From Pontibacillus sp. HMF3514 (GTDB lineage Bacteria; Bacillota; Bacilli; Bacillales; BH030062), in assembly GCF_009858175.1 (NCBI RefSeq), contig NZ_CP047393.1, positions 806,001 through 870,000 of the forward strand: DNA of 64,000 nucleotides, in the 5' to 3' direction. Both the position numbers and the translations under genes were made by a program. The notes below the pieces were generated by a model. The model searched no databases and was not told where the DNA came from. It worked only from the letters and a program-made list of their open reading frames with translations. Position 1 is the first letter of the stretch. Each line of letters opens with the position of its first letter. Below, in pieces: positions 17,120-24,412 of this stretch.

Positions 17120-17809
17120 ATGAATTTAGATCCGTTGTGGTTATCTTTAAAAATTGCAAGCATATCTTCTTTGATCGTTTTCGTCGTAGGTACTTTGTTA
17201 GCAAGATGGCTATCAAGACGCCATTTTAGGGGCAAAAACCTATTAGAATCAGCTATTTTATTACCTATGGTTCTTCCGCCAACCGTTGTAGGATTTGGGT
17301 TGCTTTATATGTTCGGAAAAAATGGCGTTTTAGGGAAATGGTTGCAAGCTTTATTTGACATGCAACTTGTGTTTACTTGGTATGCAGCTGTTATTGCTTC
17401 AGTTATAGTATCTTTTCCTTTGATGTACCAAAGTGCTGCTGCAGCGTTTAAGAATTATAACCCCAATTTAGAAAACGCGGCCTATACGATGGGCGCTAGT
17501 AAAATGAAGGTGTTCTGGACGATTTCACTTCCATTGGCATGGCCAGGACTTTTAGCAGGACTTGTTTTGTCATTCTCACGTGCTTTAGGTGAATTTGGAG
17601 CTACGCTAATGTTTGCAGGGTACATCCCCGGCAAAACAGATACTTTACCCATTGCGATTTATTTTGCTGTTGAAGCAGGGAATTCACAAGCTGCCCTATG
17701 GTTAGTTCTAATTATGGTTGTGATAGGATTTGGAACGGTTTACTGGTTAAATCGTTGGAATAAAAGACAATCGATATGGATTACTGGCGTAAAGGATGAA
17801 GAAGCATAA
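17120..17809 (+). CDS. modB: Molybdate ABC transporter, permease
   Basis: A 229-residue inner-membrane permease with five to six helices. The ATPase-docking EAA loop is present (ENAAYTMGASKMKVFWTISL region, about 114-133), and LGEFGATLMFAGYIPGKT is typical of ModB. It starts eight bases after the modA stop with AGGTGAAAG upstream, and its stop codon shares one base with the modC start (TAATG). It forms the channel for molybdate import. Confidence 0.92.
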   Translation: MNLDPLWLSLKIASISSLIVFVVGTLLARWLSRRHFRGKNLLESAILLPMVLPPTVVGFGLLYMFGKNGVLGKWLQALFDMQLVFTWYAAVIASVIVSFPLMYQSAAAAFKNYNPNLENAAYTMGASKMKVFWTISLPLAWPGLLAGLVLSFSRALGEFGATLMFAGYIPGKTDTLPIAIYFAVEAGNSQAALWLVLIMVVIGFGTVYWLNRWNKRQSIWITGVKDEEA

Positions 17810-18444
17810 TGTTAAAGGTTGATATTCAAAGTAAACTACACCATTATACATTGGATATATCTTTTGAACTTAATGAGGAGATTGGCGTTCTTTTTGGACG
17901 ATCAGGAGCAGGTAAATCAACCATTTTACATGCTATAGCAGGATTGCACACTCCAGACGATGGGCAAATTACCATCCACGATCGATCTGTTTTTAGTTCA
18001 AAAGAGATTAATGTACCTCCTCAAAATCGTAAAGTGGGTTATGTATTTCAGGATTATGCTTTGTTTCCTCATATGACGGTTTCAGACAATATATATTATG
18101 GAATAGCTCGCAAAGCTCGACCTGCTGCGAAGAAACATGTAGATGGCCTAGTCAATGCACTTGGAATGTCCCATTTGCAATCTAAATATCCTCATCAACT
18201 ATCAGGAGGAGAAAAACAACGAGTCGCCCTCATTCGTGCGCTCGCTATGAAGCCAGATGTCCTGTTATTAGATGAACCTTTTTCGGCATTGGATGAGGAT
18301 ACTCGTGCAGAAGGGCATCAAGAACTTCTTCGTTTAAAAAATGAATGGAAAATCCCGATGCTACTAGTCACCCATAACCGTGAAGAGGGAGAAAAGTTGG
18401 CGGATCGTTTATTTAAAGTAGACAACGGAAAGCTCCTTACTTAG
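17809..18444 (+). CDS. modC: Molybdate ABC transporter, ATP-binding protein (short form without TOBE domain)
   Basis: A 211-residue ATPase driving molybdate import. Walker A is GRSGAGKST (about 29-37), the signature LSGGEKQRVALIRALAM, and Walker B LLLDEPFSALDED. Typical ModC proteins are near 350 residues and end in a molybdate-binding TOBE/Mop domain; that part is absent here. The gene ends normally, with its stop inside an intrinsic terminator, so the short form looks native rather than truncated by the window. Loss of the domain would remove substrate feedback on the ATPase (inference). Confidence 0.88.
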   Translation: MLKVDIQSKLHHYTLDISFELNEEIGVLFGRSGAGKSTILHAIAGLHTPDDGQITIHDRSVFSSKEINVPPQNRKVGYVFQDYALFPHMTVSDNIYYGIARKARPAAKKHVDGLVNALGMSHLQSKYPHQLSGGEKQRVALIRALAMKPDVLLLDEPFSALDEDTRAEGHQELLRLKNEWKIPMLLVTHNREEGEKLADRLFKVDNGKLLT

Positions 18445-18458
18445 ATAGGAGCTTTTTT
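18430..18458 (+). terminator. Intrinsic terminator of modABC overlapping the modC stop
   Basis: AAGCTCCT (18430-18437) pairs with AGGAGCTT (18447-18454), followed by a T-run. Confidence 0.88.
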
Positions 18459-18540
18459 ATTTATGCCATTAAAGCCCCCTTATATGGAAGACTTGATTTC
18501 GAGATATTGTGCGGTGAAGGTCCGTTGCTTTTATGAGGGG

Positions 18541-18726
18541 GAGGGGTTCAGTGAAACGGCAATACTCCTGCTGCCCCACACGACGTGGGGTAGGTCGACG
18601 TTGCCACACGATGTGGCGGTCTTAGTCGATCTTCATTATTTACTTTCAGCCTCCTCGTCACTTCGTTCCTGCGGGGTCTCGGCCGCCCTTTCTACCGCGG
18701 GAGTTTGCCGTTTCCCTCACCCCTTT
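18541..18726 (+). repeat. Hairpin module type C, copy 1 (inside mosaic element 1)
   Basis: Outer arms GAAACGGCAATACTCC (18553-18568) and GGGAGTTTGCCGTTTC (18699-18714) pair with one mismatch and extend outward. Inside are two tight hairpins: CCCCACACGACGTGGGG (18574-18590) and GCCACACGATGTGGC (18603-18617). The latter is enclosed by a GGTCGAC/GTCGATC stem. The same architecture recurs inverted at 51480-51635, with compensatory base changes in the enclosing stem. Confidence 0.75.
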
Positions 18727-19010
18727 GCGTTTATGGAGATTAACGGACTCTGGTTGTGTGATTTCTTAACCTTACGGACATCTGTTCCGTTATTTTATCT
18801 TAATCTAACTTCATTGAAGAGCTTACGGACATTCATTCCGTTATTTGCTTCAAATCACCTTGAAAAAGACCAATTTGTCACAAATAAGGTATCATATGTC
18901 CGTAACGACTCTCGTAATGCCTTAAAAGTTCAAAATAAAGGAACAGATGTCCGTAAGCATCGACCTCTCAACATCGCTGCGGTTCCGTTATTCACCATTT
19001 GGCCAAGGTG

Positions 19011-19122
19011 GGCTGTGGAACGGGTTGACTCCTCCGGTAGAAAGGGCGAGCGAGATCCCGCAGGAACGTAGTGACGAGGAAGCTCGATCGGTCTTCCGGG
19101 GAAAGCAACCCGTTCCACAGCC
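19011..19122 (+). repeat. Hairpin module type B, copy 1 (inside mosaic element 1)
   Basis: Perfect 17-bp arms GGCTGTGGAACGGGTTG (19011-19027) and CAACCCGTTCCACAGCC (19106-19122) enclose about 78 bases containing GGGCGAGCGAGA, CCCGCAGGAACG and AAGCTCGATCGG. The inverted copy at 61006-61119 has compensatory changes in the arms. A half copy lies at 22161-22205. Confidence 0.8.
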
Positions 19123-19261
19123 CGCCGAACTGCATAAACATAACGGAACCTCCCCGCACCAGCTTATTCAAGATAACTGCCATTTTATTGAATAAATCAC
19201 TTGTAAGCAATGTAAGCTTTTTATAGGAATTATGAAAAATATCTCGAAATCAAAAGTCTTT

Positions 19262-19293
19262 GTTTTGAACTAAACGTGAGTTGGGTATATAAT
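19262..19293 (+). promoter_or_regulatory. Promoter of wrbA
   Basis: TTGAAC (19265-19270), a 17-base spacer and TATAAT (19288-19293) form a near-consensus vegetative promoter. An overlapping GGGTAT (19283-19288), 15 bases after GTTTTG, partly resembles a general-stress SigB promoter, which would fit a quinone-protective gene but is weaker evidence. Confidence 0.7.
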
Positions 19294-19370
19294 CTAAGTA
19301 GTCTTCAAAAGTATGATTATTTTTCAGGTTGGAGACGATATCAATAAATAGGAAAAGGAGCGATAAGATC

Positions 19371-19967
19371 ATGACAAAATTAGCTGTTATTTATTACAGT
19401 TCAACAGGAACAAACTATAAGTTAGCTCAATGGGCCAAAGAAGGAGCAGAAGCTGCAGGAGCAGAAGTTAAATTACTTCGCGTAGCGGAAACAGCACCCC
19501 AGGAAGCTATTAATGAAAACCCAGCATGGGCAAAACACTTAGAAGAAACAAAGGATGTCCCAATTGCAACGAACGACGATCTAGAATGGGCTGATGGTTT
19601 TATCTTTTCCGTACCTACACGATTTGGTAACGTACCAGCACAGGTTAAATCTTTCCTAGATGCAACTGGTGGACTATGGTTTAATGGAAAACTTGTTAAT
19701 AAAGCTGTGAGTGCAATGTCTTCAGCACAAAACCCTCACGGTGGACAGGAAGCAACAATCTTGAATCTATACACAACAATGTTCCACTGGGGTGCAATTG
19801 TTGCTCAACCTGGTTATTCTGACCCTTCTATTTTCGGAGCGGGCGGAAACCCATACGGTACAAGTGTCACGGTAGACCAAGATGGAAACATGCAGGAAGA
19901 TGTAGAAGATGCAGTTAAGCATCAGGCGAAACGTACAGTAGATATCGCACAGCGAATTAATCAATAA
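19371..19967 (+). CDS. wrbA: WrbA-type NAD(P)H:quinone oxidoreductase (flavodoxin-like)
   Basis: A 198-residue FMN protein reducing quinones by two electrons and so protecting against redox cycling. The flavodoxin phosphate loop YYSSTGTNYKLA (about 8-19), the FSVPTRFGNVPAQVKSFLD stretch and the QNPHGGQEATILN segment are WrbA signatures. The ATG at 19371 is preceded by AAAGGAG at ten bases; a more upstream in-frame ATG lacks one. It is a single-gene unit between a consensus promoter and a terminator. Cytosolic. Confidence 0.88.
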   Translation: MTKLAVIYYSSTGTNYKLAQWAKEGAEAAGAEVKLLRVAETAPQEAINENPAWAKHLEETKDVPIATNDDLEWADGFIFSVPTRFGNVPAQVKSFLDATGGLWFNGKLVNKAVSAMSSAQNPHGGQEATILNLYTTMFHWGAIVAQPGYSDPSIFGAGGNPYGTSVTVDQDGNMQEDVEDAVKHQAKRTVDIAQRINQ

Positions 19968-19976
19968 AACGTAAGA

Positions 19977-20013
19977 AATCCCCTAAAAGATTTTCTCTTT
20001 TAGGGGATTTTTA
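19977..20013 (+). terminator. Intrinsic terminator of wrbA
   Basis: AATCCCCTAAAAG pairs with CTTTTAGGGGATT and T follows. Confidence 0.92.
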
Positions 20014-20232
20014 ACTGGATAACGTTCTCCAGTTATAAGAAATAGTATGTTGGACTCAAGGTCGATATTGTATATATTATCGATGGGAAGAAAAAACCAT
20101 GTAAATCCCTCTACTTCCTAACCGTAACATGGATAAACTAGGTAAATGTTCTTAAAAATTCTAATGCCCCCCCTAAAATTTTTGAATATTCACGTATGTT
20201 TTAGTGAAAATTCACAAAGGGGTGCAATTATT

Positions 20233-21345
20233 ATGAACAAGAAAGTTATTAACGTATTATCTGCTGCAGCATTAACATTTTCTCTTTCTGCTGCACCAAC
20301 GTCTGTCTTCGCACAAGAAGACGAGTCCACTAAGGACAAAACTTCAACTGAAGGTACAACTACTGTCCAAATGAAAGACGATTGGACACTTAATGGTGAA
20401 GAGGTAACATTTGAGTATGGAAAACTATTTAGCTTTTTGGATACGCTAACACAGAACTTCAAATTAGCACTTGAACAAGATGATATGGAAAAAGCTAAGC
20501 TTTATGCTGACTATGGTAAAAAACGTATCGATGAAGCAAAACAGCTTTTAGAAGATGGTAAAGACGAAGAAGCTGCTGAATTACTTGAACAAGCAACAAA
20601 GGCAATGGAAAAAGCTGAAGAGTTATCACAGGAAGAAGACACTGAAGAAAATAACGAAACTGATGAAAACAACGAAGATACAAACCAAGAAGATTCAGAC
20701 GAAGATGAATCAGAGGATACTGAAGATTCCGATGAAGAATCTGACCAAGACGAGAACACTGATGAAGAGTCAGAAGAAGACGAAGAATCTAAAGAAGAAT
20801 CAGATGAGGATAAGTCTGATGAAGAAGAAAAAGCTGAACTTGATGCAAAAATCGGTCAAAATGTAATTTCACTTAAACTTGCAATGGAAAAAGTGAAAAA
20901 CCCACGTGCTAAGCAAGCGTTAGAACGTAATATTGAAAAAGCATTAACAAAGCTTGAAGCAAAGTACGGAGATATCGAAGCATTGAAAGAGCGCTTGAAA
21001 GAAATGGAAGAAGGTAACGAAGAAGAAACAGAAGAAAACACTTCTAAAGAAGATCAGGAAAGTACTGACAGCGAAGAGTCCACTGAACAAAGTACAGTAG
21101 AAAACTCTGAAGATGATCAAGAAGAATTAGAAGAAGAAACAGAAGATCAATCTGGAATTCCTTCTCACGCAAAAGAGCATAAAAAAGCAGCAAAAGAACA
21201 TAAGGAAGAAATGAAAGAGAAAAAAGAAGAACGAAAAAATAAGCGTTTAGAGGACAAAAAAGAGTGGAAAAAAGAAGTAAATAAAGATGACGATAAAGGT
21301 CATCATAGAGGGAATGGGAAAGGTAATGGGAATCCTAATAACTAA
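20233..21345 (+). CDS. Secreted acidic DUF5667-like protein
   Basis: A 370-residue exported protein. The signal peptide [20 protein letters not shown] continues to a cleavage site after SVFA. Two helical segments, [19 protein letters not shown] through [14 protein letters not shown] (about 65-135) and [32 protein letters not shown] (about 212-245), resemble DUF5667. They are separated by about 70 residues of almost pure Glu, Asp, Ser and Asn. The C-terminus is basic and ends in Gly/Asn repeats ([11 protein letters not shown]). I use the ATG at 20233, after AAAGGGGTG; the earlier in-frame ATG would precede the signal with unrelated residues. Role unknown; extracellular or wall-associated is inferred. 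The long acidic stretch suits a halotolerant organism. Confidence 0.75.
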   Translation: MNKKVINVLSAAALTFSLSAAPTSVFAQEDESTKDKTSTEGTTTVQMKDDWTLNGEEVTFEYGKLFSFLDTLTQNFKLALEQDDMEKAKLYADYGKKRIDEAKQLLEDGKDEEAAELLEQATKAMEKAEELSQEEDTEENNETDENNEDTNQEDSDEDESEDTEDSDEESDQDENTDEESEEDEESKEESDEDKSDEEEKAELDAKIGQNVISLKLAMEKVKNPRAKQALERNIEKALTKLEAKYGDIEALKERLKEMEEGNEEETEENTSKEDQESTDSEESTEQSTVENSEDDQEELEEETEDQSGIPSHAKEHKKAAKEHKEEMKEKKEERKNKRLEDKKEWKKEVNKDDDKGHHRGNGKGNGNPNN

Positions 21346-21404
21346 TATCCCAAAAAAAACCTCCGCACCCTAATGCGGAGTTCATATAGATTCTCTCTCC
21401 CTGT

Positions 21405-21436
21405 GGTCGCGAAACAAATGTTTTGCGACCTTTTTA
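21405..21436 (+). terminator. Intrinsic terminator downstream of the acidic protein gene
   Basis: GGTCGCGAAAC pairs with GTTTTGCGACC and TTTTTAT follows. A second hairpin just upstream (CTCCGCA / TGCGGAG, 21361-21380) has an A-run on its left and could act on the minus strand. Confidence 0.85.
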
Positions 21437-21709
21437 TATACCCTCTAAACTAAGTATCCCATATTTATCTGATTATTTCAAAAATAATTGGATAGATGTG
21501 CATCGTACGTTTTATATAAGTTTCTTATAGGGTATACTTTACTAACAAACATTTTTCAGAAAATTGTTTCAAATTGAGGGTGGCTGTAATATACTATTAG
21601 AAAAACAAGGTTTTCGCTATGGATGGAGAACCGATTGTATTTTCTTATACTTTAATCCTTTATAAGGGTTAATCTTCCAAATTAAAAAATTGCACAAGGG
21701 GGATGTTCC
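21437..21709. other. A+T-rich leader of the IDEAL-domain gene
   Basis: No gene is seen. GGGTATACTTTAC near 21530 could be a -10 region, but I cannot pair it with a convincing -35. No structured RNA was recognised. Confidence 0.3.
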
Positions 21710-21949
21710 ATGAAGAAAGCAAAAGTTTCGTTTCGATTAAATTGGTTTCCGTCAGATGAAAGCGTGATTCATGCTAAACGAGAATTACCATATGAAATTA
21801 AACTAGCCTCTACATTAGTTTTAGATGAACTCTGCTACAACTGGAACAAATCGAACCTTGAAAAACAAGTTAATGAAGCGATCGATTTTGGAGATTATGA
21901 GCAATTTGAAAAGGTAAGCCAAATGTATAAGCCTTATACGTTTGAATAA
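21710..21949 (+). CDS. IDEAL-domain protein
   Basis: A 79-residue cytosolic protein. Its C-terminal third (KQVNEAIDFGDYEQFEKVSQ, about 51-70) follows the IDEAL domain pattern (short helix, I/V-D/N-E-A, G-D-Y-E-x-F). This domain also forms the tail of UPF0302/YpiB and ComK-related proteins, where it is thought to mediate protein contacts. CAAGGGGGATG precedes the ATG. Specific function unknown. A terminator follows 80 bases downstream. Confidence 0.75.
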   Translation: MKKAKVSFRLNWFPSDESVIHAKRELPYEIKLASTLVLDELCYNWNKSNLEKQVNEAIDFGDYEQFEKVSQMYKPYTFE

Positions 21950-22028
21950 GAAATGCAGATTCTAATTGAAGCTCTTGAAAAGTACAAAGTGACATCATTA
22001 TGCTAACCAAAAACAAATAACACAACAA

Positions 22029-22060
22029 AGTCTAGGGAACTCCCTAGGCTTTTCTTTTTT
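22029..22060 (+). terminator. Intrinsic terminator
   Basis: AGTCTAGGGA pairs with TCCCTAGGCT. TTTCTTTTTT follows. Confidence 0.88.
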
Positions 22061-22083
22061 ATCAGGAGTTATTTAATTTTCAG

Positions 22084-22135
22084 CCCCTTACTCTGATAAA
22101 ATAAGAGGAGTCCGTTGTTTTATCAGAGTAAGGGG
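22084..22135. repeat. Perfect 18-bp inverted repeat at the edge of mosaic element 2
   Basis: CCCCTTACTCTGATAAAA (22084-22101) and TTTTATCAGAGTAAGGGG (22118-22135) enclose 16 bases including GAGTCCGTTG. It abuts the mosaic element directly and replaces the left-end module used by copies 1, 3 and 5. Confidence 0.75.
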
Positions 22136-22139
22136 GTCC

Positions 22140-22266
22140 GTGAAACGGCAATACTCCTCCGGAAGCTCGATCGGTCTTCCGAGGAAAGCAACCCGTTCCA
22201 CAGCCGGCCTAACTGCACAAACGTAACGGAACCACCCCGCACCAGCTTATTCCACATTACTGCCAT
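22140..22266 (+). repeat. Mosaic intergenic element, copy 2 (deleted hybrid)
   Basis: Bases 22140-22159 match the left arm of hairpin module C (GTGAAACGGCAATACTCCTC). From 22161 the sequence continues as the right half of module B (AAGCTCGATCGGTCTTCC, then CAACCCGTTCCACAGCC). It ends with the shared right module (AACGGAACCACCCCGCACC, CTTATTCCACATTACTGCC). The join lies at the short ACTCCTCC stretch common to both modules, as expected for a deletion between them. Confidence 0.75.
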
Positions 22267-22303
22267 ATAGTTAAACAACTATTAACAAAAATATCATGAT
22301 TAC

Positions 22304-22332
22304 AAAAAAAGAAGCACTTATTTGAGTGCTTC
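22304..22332 (-). terminator. Intrinsic terminator of the CapA gene
   Basis: GAAGCACT and AGTGCTTC (22311-22332) form the stem. Seven A at 22304-22310 read as a T-run on the minus strand. Confidence 0.88.
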
Positions 22333-22370
22333 TTACTTATATCCCTAACAAATTTATCCGACAAGTCATA

Positions 22371-23570
22371 TCACTGACCGTTTTTACTTGTCGGAATCAC
22401 GGTATGAAATTGTCCCTTCTCATCAAAAAACACATCGTTCGAAATGGATTCGAGATATCGATATTGTTCTGATCTTCCAACTTTAGATAAAGGCGTAATT
22501 TGATTGTTTACGAGAGTATGAGGATGAAATGACATGGTTACTGTATCATTTTCTAGTTTTAGCTCCAAAACTCCTGTATCAGCCGTGCGTCCTGAAACAT
22601 AATCAGGGAAAAGAAAGTTTCCTAACGAATAAGCAATGGGTTTGCCTTTATATGTCTCAAATCCTTGTAAAACATGTGGATGAGAACCGATGATGGCATC
22701 AGCCCCATGATCAATCAATGATTTGGCAATTTTCTTTTGGTCTTGATTTGGCTTATTTACTTTTTCATCTCCCCAATGGTAATACACAAGAACATAATCG
22801 GCTTTTTCTTTTACCTTTTCTACGATAGTTGCAGCACGGTCAACCTGGTATCCACTTGCTATGCCAGGTTTGTTCTTTCCTGCATACCAACTCACTGAAG
22901 GAAGAACCTCAGAAAATGCTAGAAAGGCAACTTTATTACCTTTTATATTTACGATCCGTTCAGCGTATGCTTCCTCTGAATTCCGTCCAGCACCAATCTT
23001 CTCCATAGAGGCATCCTCAAGAGCATCTAATGTGTCCAGAAGTCCCTTTTCTCCGTAATCTAACGTATGATTGTTTGCTAGACTCACCATATCTACTCCA
23101 GAGGTTTTTAACCCATCCAAAAGGACAGGGGAGGCTTTAAAGTTATACTTTTTTGGAAAAGCGCTAGTCGCATTGGTGATAGGAGTTTCTAGATTAATAA
23201 CAGTGTAATCACTCTTTTGAAAATACGGTTTTACAAATTCAAAAGGATGATCCGCACCATTTTCCTTCATGCTGTGAACTAAAGAGTATTCCATTAAAAC
23301 ATCTCCACCGAATGTAATCGTAATAGGAGATGTGTCATACTGCCCTAACGCAACACATGGATTAATACCGAATATAGACATTGGTGCAGTAAGCCAGTCT
23401 ATAGAACTACAAGTCTCTTGCAAAGATGTCGATTCCTTTTCCAATGATTCATAGAGTTGTTCCGTCCAGGATAATGGGGCGCTTTGTTTGGCCAAAACCT
23501 GATGGTGACTTGGTGACAATCCTAAGATGAGAAGTAAAAGGACGATTACATAATGTCGACTCTTGATCAT
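22371..23570 (-). CDS. CapA family (poly-gamma-glutamate synthesis-like) exported metallophosphatase
   Basis: A 399-residue exported protein of the CapA/PgsA family. An N-terminal hydrophobic segment (about 6-26) serves as signal or anchor. The calcineurin-like core shows TFGGDVLMEYSL, NLETPIT, LANNHTLDYG, and the metal-site His in VYYHWG, and GSHPHVLQG. CapA proteins are linked to poly-gamma-glutamate attachment or release, but no capBC genes are present, so this may be a stand-alone wall phosphatase. It is the last gene of the minus-strand cluster with a sortase and an Ig-like surface protein, 113 bases after the sortase stop. A processing role for surface polymers is inferred only. Confidence 0.82.
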   Translation of the reverse strand: MIKSRHYVIVLLLLILGLSPSHHQVLAKQSAPLSWTEQLYESLEKESTSLQETCSSIDWLTAPMSIFGINPCVALGQYDTSPITITFGGDVLMEYSLVHSMKENGADHPFEFVKPYFQKSDYTVINLETPITNATSAFPKKYNFKASPVLLDGLKTSGVDMVSLANNHTLDYGEKGLLDTLDALEDASMEKIGAGRNSEEAYAERIVNIKGNKVAFLAFSEVLPSVSWYAGKNKPGIASGYQVDRAATIVEKVKEKADYVLVYYHWGDEKVNKPNQDQKKIAKSLIDHGADAIIGSHPHVLQGFETYKGKPIAYSLGNFLFPDYVSGRTADTGVLELKLENDTVTMSFHPHTLVNNQITPLSKVGRSEQYRYLESISNDVFFDEKGQFHTVIPTSKNGQ

Positions 23571-23683
23571 CGACGTATCTCCTCCTAAAAAAACATGCTA
23601 CCATTATTTATAGCCAATAATTAGAAAAATATTCCTATAAGGCTATCGATTTCCATTATAATAAAAAAAGATCTTTGAGCACA

Positions 23684-24340
23684 TCAGTACATTGGCTCAA
23701 AGATCGCTATAGCACGTTTATCATAGCCTCCATCATTAGGATGAAAGTCCCCAGTACAGGTGATTACAGTAACGCGTGGGTTTCCTTGTTGAAGCTGCAT
23801 CACATCTTTAGGTACTTTATCTTTATGATAGACTTTTACATCTGCTAATCGATAAGGTTTTTGTTTTCCATCTTGAAAGGTGAGCGTTAATTGTTGATTG
23901 GTTTCCCAAGATTCGAGTCCATGTAATATACCTAACTCTCCATTCCAATCTCGGTGACTAGATAACAATAGATTTTGCACCTTGTGTCCTTTTGTATTAT
24001 ACCAAGAGAGCGTTTTAGGATCTTCTACAGTTCCCATTCTTCCTTTTTTATCAAGACCTACACTCTTAATATTTACGGTGGTATTGGTTTTATGGAATGT
24101 GGCTGATACTGGTATAGTGTCTGGGGATATTATCGTTTTCTTTTCCTTGGTTTTAGAGCTATTATTCTTATTTGTAGCAGCTGATAAAGATAATGTAGTA
24201 GAAGTAGAACCTTTAAAAGAGTAGGAGACATCTTGACTTGTTTTTGATGCTGGACTGTTATGAAGTGTAGTGCTTGACATGAATGCGAAAAATATAACGA
24301 ACAAAACAGCTATTCTTGTGAGGTTACGTAGAGAGAACAT
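23684..24340 (-). CDS. Class F (class D/F-like) sortase
   Basis: A 218-residue membrane-anchored transpeptidase. One N-terminal helix (about 9-24) precedes a Ser/Thr/Lys-rich stretch and the catalytic beta barrel. The catalytic residues are His129 (LLLSSHRDW), Cys195 (VITCTGDF) and Arg209 (DKRAI). Length and motif spacing fit the short class F/D enzymes, not SrtA. The gene immediately upstream in the same direction encodes a protein with a VPSTG sorting signal, so it is most likely the cognate substrate. A strong hairpin lies between the two genes. Confidence 0.85.
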   Translation of the reverse strand: MFSLRNLTRIAVLFVIFFAFMSSTTLHNSPASKTSQDVSYSFKGSTSTTLSLSAATNKNNSSKTKEKKTIISPDTIPVSATFHKTNTTVNIKSVGLDKKGRMGTVEDPKTLSWYNTKGHKVQNLLLSSHRDWNGELGILHGLESWETNQQLTLTFQDGKQKPYRLADVKVYHKDKVPKDVMQLQQGNPRVTVITCTGDFHPNDGGYDKRAIAIFEPMY

Positions 24341-24369
24341 GTAATCACCTCTTACAATCTTATGTATAG

Positions 24370-24399
24370 GAACCCATGCCTTTTTGAGGGCATGGGTTC
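24370..24399 (-). other. Hairpin between the Ig-like protein and sortase genes
   Basis: GAACCCATGCC (24370-24380) and GGGCATGGGTTC (24388-24399) form an 11-bp stem. On the minus strand the following bases (CTATACATAAG) are not T-rich. It is probably a partial terminator or mRNA stabiliser that lowers sortase relative to its substrate (inference). Confidence 0.6.
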
Positions 24400-24412
24400 T
24401 ATTAAGTCATTC

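Larger units (their letters stand above)
18475..19197 (+). repeat. Mosaic intergenic element, copy 1 (longest)
   Basis: A G+C-rich non-coding block of about 720 bp between modC and wrbA. Its left end CCCCCTTATATGGAAGACTT recurs at 51278 and, inverted, at the right edge of the window. Its right end (CCAGCTTATTCAAGATAACT, then GCCATT) recurs at 22241 and, inverted, at 60940 and 63700. Inside are a long hairpin module (18541-18726), a set of short TTACGGACAT / TTCCGTTATTT repeats (18772-18960) and a second hairpin module (19011-19122). Open frames across it are not supported by ribosome sites or protein families. No transposase gene or target-site duplication was recognised. Confidence 0.8.

Noticed and set aside
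18463-19210. Open frames of 62-202 codons across the mosaic element, including similar peptides (HTTWGxSTLPHDVAVLV) also readable at 51419-51616
   Set aside because: The similarity reflects the repeated DNA, not protein conservation. The frames have no ribosome sites, start in different modules and are interrupted in other copies.
24370-24399. Full terminator between the surface protein and sortase genes
   Set aside because: The stem is strong, but no T-run follows on the minus strand, so I recorded it only as an intercistronic hairpin.
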